From Skeletonema tropicum (lineage: Eukaryota > Bacillariophyta > Thalassiosirophyceae > Thalassiosirales > Thalassiosiraceae), in NCBI GenBank assembly GCA_037178625.1, contig CM074137.1, positions 2,418,001-2,482,000 of the forward strand: a stretch of DNA of 64,000 nt. Reading direction: 5' to 3'. The notes under the pieces were generated by a model, which ran no database searches, was not told the DNA's origin, and saw only the letters and a list, made by a program, of their open reading frames with translations. Position 1 is the first letter of the stretch, and each line of letters begins with the position of its first letter. Made by a program: the position numbers and the translations under genes. This document shows positions 1-9,690 of this stretch, in pieces.

Positions 1-1032
1 ATCCTCTACCCCAATGGACGTGTCAGTGAAATTCAGGAACGTCAAATGACGACTGTTCCAGATGATAATATCCATTGTGTTAGTGTGGAGGGGACATTCG
101 ATGATTGTCAGGATATTGTCAAAGCTAGTTTTGCCAATCAGGAATTCCGTGATCGTGTCAAGCTTGGGGCGGTGAATAGTATTAATTGGTGTCGAGTGTT
201 GGCTCAGACGACGTATTACTTTTGGTCCTACTTCCGTGTGACTGATGCCGAGAAGGATGTGAAGGAGGTTAACTTTTCAGTGCCCACTGGAAACTTCGGT
301 GATATTTTGGCTGGGTACTACTCTAAAAGGATGGGATTGCCTGTGGGGGATTTGATTGTGGCGACAAATGAGAATGATATTCTTCACCGCTTCTTTAGTC
401 AGGGTGAGTATCACAGGGAGGACATCCAAGCGACAATTTCACCCTCGATGGATATTTGTGTGAGCTCGAACTTTGAACGTTACCTCTATCATTTGGCCGG
501 GGATGATTCAACTACTTTGGCAAATTGGATGAGTGCCTTTGAATCTACTGGCAAACTTACCATCTCTGGGAAGATGCTCGATAAGGCACGTGCTGACTTT
601 AAATCTGCCAGGGCTGATACTGACAACACCTTGAAAATTATCAAGAGGTACAACTCGGACCATGAGTACATGCTCTGTCCTCACTCTGCCGTTGGAGTGG
701 ATGCCGTCCATCAATTAAATACTGCCAACTCCGCCACCGTGTGTCTTGCAACTGCTCACTTTGCCAAGTTTGGAGATGCATGCTCCATGGCTGTGGATCC
801 ACTCCCCGAAATCCCCAAACAACTATCTAAATTATGGAAGATGCAGATACGGTCTAGCAACTGCCCGAATGATGCAGCGGTTGTGCAGGCATTTATGGAG
901 AAGCGTATTGAAGAGAGAATTGCCAAGCATGCGGCTCGTGATGAGAGGAAGAAGTTGCTGAAGAATGTTGTTTTGGTGTCTGCTGTTGTGGGTGCTTTAG
1001 CGATGGCTGTGTCTGCTCTTAGAAGACGTTAA
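1..1032 (+). CDS. thrC: Threonine synthase, C-terminal part (5' end outside window)
   Basis: The frame is open from base 1, so the gene begins upstream; the first internal ATG at 46 is not the start. The encoded 343 residues match the C-terminal half of the large, yeast Thr4-type threonine synthases, which turn O-phosphohomoserine into threonine with PLP. Landmarks are the VPTGNFGDILAGY glycine-rich segment, the ATNENDILHRF stretch, SPSMDICVSSNFER, and a late CPHSAVGVDA. The PLP lysine should lie in the missing N-terminal part. Oddly, the protein ends in a basic stretch (RDERKKLLK), about 20 hydrophobic residues (NVVLVSAVVGALAMAVSAL) and RRR, which resembles a tail anchor; threonine synthases are normally soluble. 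Family assignment is strong; the membrane tail is inference. The stop is TAA at 1030-1032. Confidence 0.9.
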   Translation: MLYPNGRVSEIQERQMTTVPDDNIHCVSVEGTFDDCQDIVKASFANQEFRDRVKLGAVNSINWCRVLAQTTYYFWSYFRVTDAEKDVKEVNFSVPTGNFGDILAGYYSKRMGLPVGDLIVATNENDILHRFFSQGEYHREDIQATISPSMDICVSSNFERYLYHLAGDDSTTLANWMSAFESTGKLTISGKMLDKARADFKSARADTDNTLKIIKRYNSDHEYMLCPHSAVGVDAVHQLNTANSATVCLATAHFAKFGDACSMAVDPLPEIPKQLSKLWKMQIRSSNCPNDAAVVQAFMEKRIEERIAKHAARDERKKLLKNVVLVSAVVGALAMAVSALRRR

Positions 1033-1727
1033 GATGGAAGGGGAATGGGCTATGGATTTTTACAAAGTGAAGCGAATCGTCAGCTGCTTCTTACTTATGC
1101 TATTCGGAATGAATTCTGGGTTTCATTCCACTAAATCTTAATGATATTGTTTAGAGCTTGTTCTATATCATGGCATTGTCTGTTTACAGGGAAGAATATT
1201 AACGATGCTCACTCAGCAAATCTTTCTACAACAATGACTCTCTGCTAAATGGAGTCTTCATTGTTGACGACAATATACATGAGAGTTGCGTCTTAGGAAT
1301 GACCGAAGTGCAATACGAAGAAACAGTGTAGGACTATAACGTCATAGGTGTGTACCACTACCATTTTTTCAACTAGATATGTTAAGGTGTCAATGTGCTC
1401 TGACAACGGCCTACTTATCTCTCCATCGTGGATATCAAGTTGATTGTTGCTCTACTAAACTACACTCCTAACACACGTCTGATTCTCTCAGATTCATCCA
1501 CATACGCGAACGAAAATTACGTAAGTAAACAATAGTAAACACACGTCTGAACACACAAGAGGTGTTGTTCAGACAAATAGTCACCGCAAGGACTCATGCA
1601 TTGCGGCGCGGGAGCACACACAAAGAGATCCGAGGGAATTGGGGGTTGGTTCCAAGTATGTTTTCATATTAGAATTACACTATAACTATAAAAGAACCTT
1701 TGAAGTACAGAGTCAAAAATACCCTCC
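1033..1727. other. Intergenic, convergent between threonine synthase and eL6
   Basis: AT-rich sequence between two converging genes. I see no coding region, RNA gene or clear repeat. Confidence 0.6.
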
Positions 1728-2324
1728 TTAGAAGATCATCTTGTGAGGCCTGTCGTGCTTTCCAAGAGTAAAGTTGGATCCAAGGTAGTTCTTCAAAAGG
1801 GGAGTGGCCTCAACAGCCTTGAGTACAGCGGCATCAACCTTCTTTTGGTCAGCCTTGCGTTGATCGGAGACAACAGCGGGCTTGGCGGCATCATTAGCGA
1901 AGAATCCTTCCTCGCCATCGGCAGACTTCTCGGCAACACGGGCAAAGTAGGCATCATTGATGTTGGACACATCTACTCCACTAACATCAATCTTGGTGGA
2001 GGTTCCAATACAGTAGGCCTGGTTGACACGACGGAGGGGAACACCGTTGATCTTGTAGGGTCCAGTAACAAGAAGAAGACCAGACTCCAATGCCTTCAAG
2101 CAGACGACACGCTTTCCACGGAAACGTCCAGAGAGGAGGATAACGACAGTTCCGGGGGTGAAGGAGGCGCGGATCTTGGGGGCGTTTTGCTTCTTGGAGC
2201 GGGAGGGCTTGGCCTTGGGTACGTCGTCGGCGGGGTAGTAACGAGCGGATTTGCCGGTGGAGGCGGCAGCCTTGGCAGCCTTCTTGGGGCCGGCGGTTCC
2301 GAGTACGCGAAGTCCGTTGGTCAT
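1728..2324 (-). CDS. RPL6: 60S ribosomal protein eL6
   Basis: Encodes 198 residues of the large-subunit ribosomal protein eL6 (L6e). A basic Ala/Lys-rich N-terminus (GPKKAAKAAASTGKSARYYP) is followed by the KOW-like core with PGTVVILLSGRFRGKRVVCLK, LLLVTGPYKINGVPLRRVNQAYCI and STKIDVSGVDV, and a charged helical C-terminus ending in HDRPHKMIF. The start chosen is the ATG at 2324, with good context (AAGATGA). The frame stays open upstream to a TTG at 2360, but that extension (HNNQVNKTTIK) has no family resemblance and is probably leader. The gene has no intron in the visible frame. It is a cytosolic translation component, presumably highly expressed. A MITE-like element lies about 190 bp upstream. 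Confidence 0.93.
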   Translation of the reverse strand: MTNGLRVLGTAGPKKAAKAAASTGKSARYYPADDVPKAKPSRSKKQNAPKIRASFTPGTVVILLSGRFRGKRVVCLKALESGLLLVTGPYKINGVPLRRVNQAYCIGTSTKIDVSGVDVSNINDAYFARVAEKSADGEEGFFANDAAKPAVVSDQRKADQKKVDAAVLKAVEATPLLKNYLGSNFTLGKHDRPHKMIF

Positions 2325-2965
2325 CTTGATAGTGGTTTTGTTGACTTGGTTGTTATGCAAAAAGTGGGTTACGATGGTGATGATGATGATGAAAAAAGGC
2401 GGGCCGCAGATTTAGTAAGCGGTAAAAGGGTACCTACGAATGAGTGCATAGATAAATGGTAACAATACCAATATGAACGTGAAGCAAGAAAGTGAGAATC
2501 GATGAAGATGCACCCCTATCACCGGGGGCTGGGCGAGACGAGAGAAGACCATCAAAGATGCTCTGCGCTCTTCTGCGCTCCCGCACTCCTAGCTTCTCTC
2601 TTCTCTCTTGTGCGGCCCAGTCCCCGGTGGTAGGGGTGATGAAGATGGGCATCTAAGATAAAAGATGGAATCCGTGGCACACTCAACGCTCGACAAAGCG
2701 CAAGAAAATGTTGCCGAAAATAGTATTTTTGGCCATCGCTGATTTGCCACACATGGCCAACATCTTCCTTCTCTCTTGGTGCAACTCTCAACTCTCAACT
2801 TACCTACTTAGCGTGCCTCCTCTGTGAGATCCAATTCAACGCACTGTATGTCTACTATTCTTTCTCAAGCTAACGAATGAAGTGAATGACCATATTATAC
2901 TAACACAATCGATGCAATTATAATTGAGGAAGGAAGGTAGGCACAACTTAATATACACAACAACC
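2325..2965. other. Divergent intergenic region between eL6 and SulP genes
   Basis: About 640 bp that must hold the promoters of eL6 (leftward) and the SulP gene (rightward). It contains the MITE-like element at 2511-2638. I could not assign further core promoter motifs. Confidence 0.6.
2511..2638. mobile_element. MITE-like element, Mutator-type signature
   Basis: The 24-bp ends 2511-2534 and 2615-2638 are inverted repeats with two mismatches, starting CACCCCTA. Weaker complementarity in CT-rich sequence continues inward. The element is flanked by the direct repeat ATGAAGATG at 2502-2510 and 2639-2647. A 9-bp target duplication with long inverted ends is the pattern of non-autonomous Mutator-like elements. 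It has no coding capacity. It lies in the upstream region of the eL6 gene and could supply or disturb regulatory sequence. Confidence 0.65.
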
Positions 2966-5177
2966 ATGGTGGATCCTGAAATTGCGTTGAGCACGTCCGG
3001 CAAATCTAAATCGTCCAAGTCGTCTAAAAAATCCAAGTCGAAAAAGAATGATGGTACTTCAACTGCAGCTTCGGCCAAATCTGCCAAATCCCAATCTGCC
3101 TCACAAGTTACGCCAGCCTCTCCCTCATCACAACCGGCAGCAGCAACAACTGGTGCAGATGAGGAAGTCGGCTTATCTGCTGGCATGATGACGGATGATG
3201 AAATGTTGCTTGGCGTTGAGGATCTTGCAGAACGCAAAGTTGGAAGTATTTATAAAGATTTGAACTGTTTGTGTAATCCTACACGAACCAAACGGCCAGG
3301 AGAGATTTGTAGTCGGTTAGGAAAGTGGTGTGTGGCGAATGCGAACCAAATTGTTAGTAGTATCGTCGGTGAGTAATTTGTAGAGAATGAGAATGCTTAT
3401 GTTGGAGGACATGCGATGCCCTTGCGCTGTTAAGACTGATCTTGAAATGACTCACACTGACCTCTTGTTTATTATTCACAGTGTCAATCTGCATGATCCC
3501 TGAGGCAATCTCATATGCAATCATCGCCGGGCTTCCGCCGTCATTTGGCCTCCAGTCATGCTGGATCTCCTGCATGATGACTGCAATCATCGGCGGTCGG
3601 CCTGGTATGATTACCAACGCATCTGGTCTATCTGCTTTAATACTGTCGAGGCTAATCAAAACGGATACCATTGGAGCTTCGAGTATCATGTTTGTCCCGC
3701 TTGTAGTTGCATTTGCTGGTGCCTTGCAGGGTGCTTCCGCCTGTATCGGATTGACCAGACTTGCAACAAACTTTCCAGAACCTATGATTATTGGACTGGT
3801 GAATGCGCTGGCCATCTTGGCGATGGTTTTGCAGTGTCGTTATACGAAGGCGTTTCCCCTGACTGAGGAAGATATGTTTGTTGGATCGGCTGTTACTGGA
3901 ACTGACAAGGCTGTTGAGCTTGAGTGGGTGCCAGCTGCCTTGGCTTACTATGGTATGGGGCTTGATTGGCTGGGACCGTGGATGAACTTCTTCGTGTATG
4001 CCGGGGAGGTAGCCGTGGCATTCTTGTGTACGATGTATCTTCCTAGGGTGTCACCCTCCTTTCCTGCTCCGATTGTGGCAATGCTGGCAGTTGTGGTTGT
4101 TGAATTTGGTTTGGCAAGGCAATTCAATATCTATACTCCTTTAATAATGGATTACGGTGGTGTGAAGGTAAGTCTCGTGGGTATGAATCTCTTCGTTTGA
4201 TAAAGCACCAATCTATATTGTGACTCACTGATCTGCATCTCCTATCCATCTATAACCAGGTTGAATATCCATGGACCACAGTGTTGAGCCCTGAATATAG
4301 CCTGCCTTCCTTCAGTTCATTGGAAACTTGGAAGATTGTCGGTGGTTATGGTTCATCTCTATTTGCAACCCAATTTGTCGAAACCGCGATTGCCCTCAAC
4401 GTTGTGAATCGGTTGGATGAGTCTGACGGTCCCGGATTCCTCGTCCTTTTCGGCCAAGGCATTTCCAATGCAGTCATTGGCTTCATGGGGGGTATGGGTG
4501 CCAATGGCTCAGTAAGCATGTCAGTCTTGGCCGACAGAACCTTTGGCACTACCTGTCTCAGTACCTTCTTGACAGGGGTGATGATGTTCGTATTTATGGC
4601 TTGGGGTTACCCAGTCATCAACTATATGCCATTGAGTGCGATCTCTGGTATCAGTATCGCCATCGCGTGCAGCTATATCCAATGGAGATCCTTAGCAGCT
4701 ATATTCACCACATGCCTACCCGAGAGAAGGCGCATGCTGCTTCCTCCACATTTCCTGTTTGGTCGCTTGGAGGTATGTATCATATTCTTCATTTGTGCTG
4801 GGTGCTTAATAGCTGATGTATCAGCACTGTTATTCTTCGTTTTTGCGGTATGCGTGTTCCTATTTGACATGTGTCGCAAACTGGTGGGCAAAGAGGAGAA
4901 GGAGGAGACTGTGGAGGGAGCCATTGCAGCATCTGTCAGCAACACGATTGCAAAGCTGATGCAAGAGGGAGTTCTTCCTCAACCTAGCCCAAAAAGTACG
5001 AAGAAGGAGACAGTAGCTCCAATAGCTGATCCGGAACCTGCTGATGATATGAGCGTAGGATCTGATTATTTAGATAGTATTGCATCATCGTGGAGTGATG
5101 GTAGTAATGGAGGTGAGGGTGAAGGAATATATTATGTTCACTCAGACGGTGAATCAGATGAGGACTCTCCCATTTAA
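2966..5177 (+). CDS. SulP-family anion (sulfate) transporter
   Basis: Three exons: 2966-3368, 3482-4167 and 4260-5177. The introns are GTGAGT..CACAG and GTAAGT..ACCAG, and the joined frame encodes 668 residues. The start is ATG in strong context (CAACCATGG). Residues 1-60 are a Ser/Lys-rich soluble tail. The membrane domain begins around residue 130 with the SulP hallmark IPEAISYAIIAGLPPSFGLQ, then GGRPGMITNASG and FPEPMIIGLVNALAI. Many hydrophobic spans follow up to FFVFAVCVFLFDMC. SulP proteins move sulfate, bicarbonate or related anions across membranes; the sequence does not tell which. The C-terminus is an acidic, Ser-rich tail, and I see no STAS domain, which most eukaryotic SulP proteins carry. 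The arrangement resembles bacterial-type SulP lacking STAS. Confidence 0.88.
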
Positions 5178-5620
5178 CTTTCTCTTCGATATCTGTGACA
5201 AACACGGAGTGACGACGCTGCTGCTAATGTTGGTTCATGAACAACAAATAAAAATGTACATTTATGGGGTTAGTTTAGTCGAGATTTGGTTCAGTCTCAA
5301 GTTAGATGTATTAGATGTATCTAAATTAATCCCCTGGTTTAGGAGGACTGCAAACTACGAAGAAGAAGTAATGCACAGTGCTCTGTCGTGTCTCATGTCG
5401 CCTCTGAGAGGGCCCACATTACGAAGTGTCTGTTACATTATTCTCTCTCATTCGTTAAAGGACTTGGCTAAGAGATACATGGCTTTGATAGATGACATAG
5501 ATGAGATAATTCCAAACCTCACAATCGCATACTTCTAACCCACTAACCTGGCTACTGTTCTACAAAATTTTACGTTCAAGTAGTCACCATCTCTCGATGA
5601 CGGACAAAATAAAGATAGTA

Positions 5621-7000
5621 CCGTCTATACCTTAGATCGTGTCCGTGTACATAACCCCACTATTGCAGTCCGGACATGTTCACCCCCCCTGCGTGGATGC
5701 ACGGACACATTCTAGAATCCGGACACTTTCAAGCGTTTCTTAGTAAACGTCTAACAACAAATACTTAAATTAATCTAATCCAACTGCGCATTGCCTTCGT
5801 CCTCGTCGTCAATGATGCCAAATGCACTATCTATCATTTCAAAGTCGTCTTCGTTCCCATTTTCCACATCTTCAAGATGGTGCTAATACTTCGTTGTGGT
5901 AATAATATCCGTGCTGGGTAATATGGGCGAGGCTGCCCGAGTCTTGTGAATTGGAAGAGAGATTGTGAGGAAAGCTTTTATATGAATTCTGCGAAAACAA
6001 AACAATCAATGATCCTGTTAGGGGTGTATAGGCTTAAGATACAAGTGGAGATGGACGTGTTGGTGTGCAATTATTCCTACGATCATACAATTGTAACGAC
6101 TTGTACGACTGGAGGAAATGAACGCAACCCAAAACCAAGCAGTCGAATGACGGAAAGAGGTGCACTAAACATGATCTGGTGGTAATCGAATTGGCAGCTA
6201 CAACATCTTTCTTTATTACTGGATTTCCGTAGAGCAACTCTTACTTGATTGATTAAGTAATAATTGCTGGGAAGCACATGTAATGTAAATTGTTTATCAT
6301 CTCTAGAGTAGACATTTAATGAGGTGCATGACCAAAGGAACATATCAGGGTAATGTTTCTCCGCCACTTATTTGATTTACTGGAATGAATGAACATTGTT
6401 GACCCCTGAGATTGCAGAGTCTAATGGGAGATTTAATTGAACCTCTCTTGGCCTATATTATGTTAGACCACGAGTGCAGTGTCATTAAATATCCTCCAAT
6501 CACCGCCCCCTACTAGGTAACACACCATGGTGTTATTTGCAGTGATATCGCTCTGTATCGACGGTTACAAATCGATATGTCGGTTTGGAGGGTGAAAAAG
6601 TGCCGCTGATGTAAGGGTCGATACGTCAATACACGTTGGATATCGCTAGTCACGGACAACACCATTCGAATCAGTGTTGAAAATAGGTCTAGGATCTATG
6701 CTTATGAGTCTATAGATGGTTTTGCGACGGTGTTAGAGGTATTGTCAATGCATCGATAGCGTCATCGTGTTCTGTGATTTTTTGAGTTTTTGGATCCGGG
6801 GCAAAAATGTTTTTTTTTGGGACAAGAATTCTCAGGTCTCATGGTCGGTGTGTTGGATCTGCCAAAGCGCAGCAAAATGTGCTAGAAAGTGTCCGGTTGA
6901 GGGCGGACACTACCGCGAAAAAGGATGCGGACACGTCCTTACCCCTGGAAAAACAGTGCGGACAATAGAAAAATCCGGACACGATCTAAGGTAAAGACGG
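5621..7000. mobile_element. Non-autonomous DNA transposon with 25-bp inverted ends
   Basis: Left end 5621-5645 and right end 6976-7000 are inverted repeats matching at 24 of 25 positions (CCGTCTATACCTTAG... against CCGTCTTTACCTTAG...). The direct repeat TAGTA lies at both borders (5616-5620 and 7001-7005), consistent with a 5-bp target duplication. A TA-only duplication cannot be excluded. Inside each end the motif CGGAC/GTCCG recurs: about four times within 5640-5730 and five times within 6888-6980. This is typical of subterminal transposase-binding sites. No transposase-like frame is present, so an enzyme elsewhere would have to act on it. The superfamily is not assigned. Confidence 0.65.
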
Positions 7001-7032
7001 TAGTATGTAATTCTACGTGTAATAGCTAATAT

Positions 7033-7144
7033 ATACTATACAAGCACATTTAATTAGCACTGCGCAGACGGATCGATGCAGCAGAAGCGATGCTACAGCC
7101 TCGTGGCTGATAGGAGAGGTCCAGTGTGGGCTGGCCAGCAGCAC
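7033..7144. repeat. Direct repeat, copy 1 of 2
   Basis: Closely matches 7221-7331, sharing a block with GCTACAGCCTCGTGGCTGAT. The copies differ by small indels (TTAAT here, ATGT there) and several substitutions, so the duplication is not recent. Confidence 0.8.
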
Positions 7145-7220
7145 CACAATCCATCATATCGTATCAATCGTCGTCAATTTGCACATGAGCCGCTTCTAGT
7201 GGCCCATTATACTGGTGGCA

Positions 7221-7331
7221 ATACTATACAAGCACATTAGCACTACGCAGACAGATCGATGCAGCAGTAGCGATGCTACAGCCTCGTGGCTGATAGGAGA
7301 GGTCCAGTGTATGTGGGCTAGCCAGCAGCAC
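7221..7331. repeat. Direct repeat, copy 2 of 2
   Basis: Second copy of the repeat at 7033-7144, separated from it by about 75 bp. The sequence just past its end (ctctcgacgacaaaataaag) resembles the left flank of the transposon-like element at 5590-5614. Confidence 0.8.
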
Positions 7332-7600
7332 ATCATCTCTCGACGACAAAATAAAGATGCCCTTAGCCGCCCTTGGCAAAGTACCATAGTACGTGTAATA
7401 ATAGCAAGAGTGCTCTGAAGAATGCCGTACTTATGTACGACATAGATCCGCGATAATTATCTGACTAGAGGCCGCTTATTTACCTATATACCTTTGTAGA
7501 GAACTGCAAAGTGACAAAAACTATGTACTTACAGTATCTAGTCTGGTATCCGAAGTAAAGTGAAAGAAGGCTGGCTTCTCGTCTCATTGACAAAGGCTTT

Positions 7601-7655
7601 CTTAGTACCGCATCATAAAAATCTGAATCTCACTTAGAAAGGATGCGGTACTAAG
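7601..7655. repeat. 14-bp perfect inverted repeat
   Basis: CTTAGTACCGCATC at 7601-7614 pairs with GATGCGGTACTAAG at 7642-7655 across a 27-nt loop. No gene is adjacent. It may be the remains of a small inverted-repeat element; no clear target duplication was seen. Confidence 0.6.
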
Positions 7656-8208
7656 ATGAGATGGGAAGATACAAATCGTACTTACTGAGTACCCCTCCTT
7701 CTTCACAAACTGCAACAGCAGCGGGAAACTTCAGCAATAGTTCAAGTCAGGCTGCCTCGTTGCCCGAGCTTAAATCGATGCAGATTCATGTAATTGATGC
7801 ATCCTTGACTTCTAGAGAGCAACGTTGAGCGATTGATGCATCCTTCATATGAAGATCACTTTAGGGAATACATGCATAGTCCGGTTCGCACATCCGCAAG
7901 GAAGAGGTCATGAAATTGAGGTTCGATGAGCTTGAGCAATCTTCCATATGAATTACGCTTTTGTAGAGATGTCACTGTGGAGGCAAGGACTGCTGTGCCG
8001 AAGGCAGTTTGCTGCAAGAAATAGTCTCTTTTCGGGGATCAAGTAGATAGTAGAGAAAGACAAACATACTTTACATACTTTACATGTCTACGTCTGCCAT
8101 CACGACTTAGTGGTGCAAGTCTAGCTGTAAATAGTATTTAAATCTAACTGATGGATACACTACGGCTACGTATTGTCAAGACTCCTTGAATTTCGTTAAT
8201 GAGAGCCA

Positions 8209-8746
8209 TCAGATGTGGTCTTGGAGAAGCGCACCACGCAACCTTGCTCTGAGAGCAAACTCCCTTGTATGAGAAATTGAAGCTTGTGCAATATCCATTT
8301 CAGAGGCATCTTGCATTTCTTGCGCTTGGAGAACTGCAAGGATTGATCGAGCTCTACCAGCCTTCGTTTTGAGAATAAAGGCTGGCTGGCGTGAGGTAAT
8401 TCTCGATACCAACGTAGCAGACGCTGCCCTCGAAGGCTGAGCCATCTTCATCACCTTCACCTGCATAGTTGAGAGGAAATTCGGCCAAAGCCTGCGCACG
8501 AACTTCGAGGATATCTTGTTCAATGGCGCGACTCATTGAGTAATATTCTGACTTGGAGTACCAGAGATCTTCACGATGACGAGCAGCGTTGTTGATCTTT
8601 TCATTGTAATCTTTGTTCCTTGTAAAGATGTACAGCTGTGCCGTATTAGCAAACCGAACCGAACGCGAACGAGCCTTCGTTGTAGTAGTAGTAGGAGGAG
8701 GAGGGGTGGTGGTGGTAGTAGTAGCGGTGGTAGTAGAGCTCAGCAT
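8209..8746 (-). pseudogene. Diatom-type conserved protein broken by one frameshift
   Basis: Two overlapping minus-strand frames read as one protein if a single-base shift is allowed near 8390-8400. The first (ATG at 8746) gives a Thr/Pro-rich start, RSVRFANTAQLYIF, LWYSKSEYYSMSRAIEQDIL and a GIENYLT motif. The second continues with SRQPAFILKTKAGRARS, ILAVLQAQEMQD, IAQASISHTREFALRARLRG. This order (VRF..., W-Y/F-S-x-x-E-Y, GIE-x-L, then a basic helical end) is one I associate with an abundant diatom-specific family of unknown function. Without the shift the first frame stops soon after GIENYLT. It could be a decayed gene or a base error in the sequence. No intron boundary explains the jump. 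Confidence 0.5.
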
Positions 8747-9690
8747 GATATTATTATTGCTTGTCTCACTTGTTTGCCTCTTTTCCTGATCAGTTTATGA
8801 TGACTGAACGTTCCTTTCACTTACAATTTTGAGTTTTTACTCGCGAAGCCGTGACGCGCTGTCGAGACTTCAAGTTATTCTCTTGGTGACGTTGACTGCT
8901 TCCGCGACTTGAACAAAGAACCAAGGCACTAAATTAATTACCGTCTCGCTCACTTCCCTAACACAATATTTCCCCCAAAAACCTTTACTTACTTACAGCC
9001 AGCCCGTTGTGATTTTAAAAGATACCATCATTTTCTTGGATTTGGAGAACCTCAACAACGGGGGCTCCCCCCTCGCCCCGCTGTATCCAAAGGCCTAAAA
9101 GGAGCGAGCGAGCTTCTCCGTCTTCTCTCGTCTCGCTCGCCCATTCCCCGGGGAGGGATGCCATGTTCTCGGATTCGCAGAAGACATGGTCTGGCATTGC
9201 GCACCCTTCTACTCATCTACTCGTGATACAGCAGCTTTATGACCTATCAATGACGTGTAACATGCCAAGAGTGTTCTAAAGAATACCGCATTCACATAGA
9301 TAGATTGGGAATTAACTGCCGTCTAGGAAAACGTGTGACGTTGATTTTTTTACGGTATCCAGTATGGAATTCAACTTCAGAGAATGCTCTGCCGATCCTC
9401 GTCAACAAACAATCGCGATTTCGGTATTTTCACGTCAAGATGCGAACTCAGACTGTAAAAGTTCTCGTGATGACACATCATTCTTCGTGAATTCGTGTCG
9501 CGAAGAATGAGAATTTTCTGGCAATTGCTGTCTTCACGACCAATTGTAAATTGTCTTCCTGTTGTTGGATCTTCAAGGATGGAAAAGATCCAAAGTACGC
9601 ACATCACATCAGTAGCCTCGCCAGCATTGGCATTGCTCATAATTTTTGTTTGCCAACATCACTCAAAGCTTCCTCTCTTAAACATCAACC
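8747..9690. other. Upstream region of carbonic anhydrase gene
   Basis: No gene seen. Around 9025-9190 there is an imperfect inverted repeat with a GC-rich centre. Part of it (GGGCGAGCGAGACGAGAGAA on the minus strand) resembles the inner end of the MITE at 2511-2638, so it may be a decayed relative. The last few hundred bases should hold the carbonic anhydrase promoter; I could not pick out motifs. Confidence 0.4.

Larger units (their letters stand above)
5178..8208. other. Long gene-poor stretch with repeats
   Basis: Three kilobases with only short, unsupported open frames. It holds the 1.38-kb inverted-repeat element (5621-7000), two diverged copies of a roughly 110-bp repeat (7033-7144 and 7221-7331) and a 14-bp inverted repeat (7601-7655). 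A motif just left of the element (5590-5614, ctctcgatgacggacaaaat) has a near match at 7335-7355, so the area has been rearranged. Confidence 0.6.

Noticed and set aside
1743..2462. 239-codon plus-strand frame antisense to eL6
   Set aside because: Gly/Leu/Val-rich shadow of a strongly biased ribosomal protein gene; no recognisable domain.
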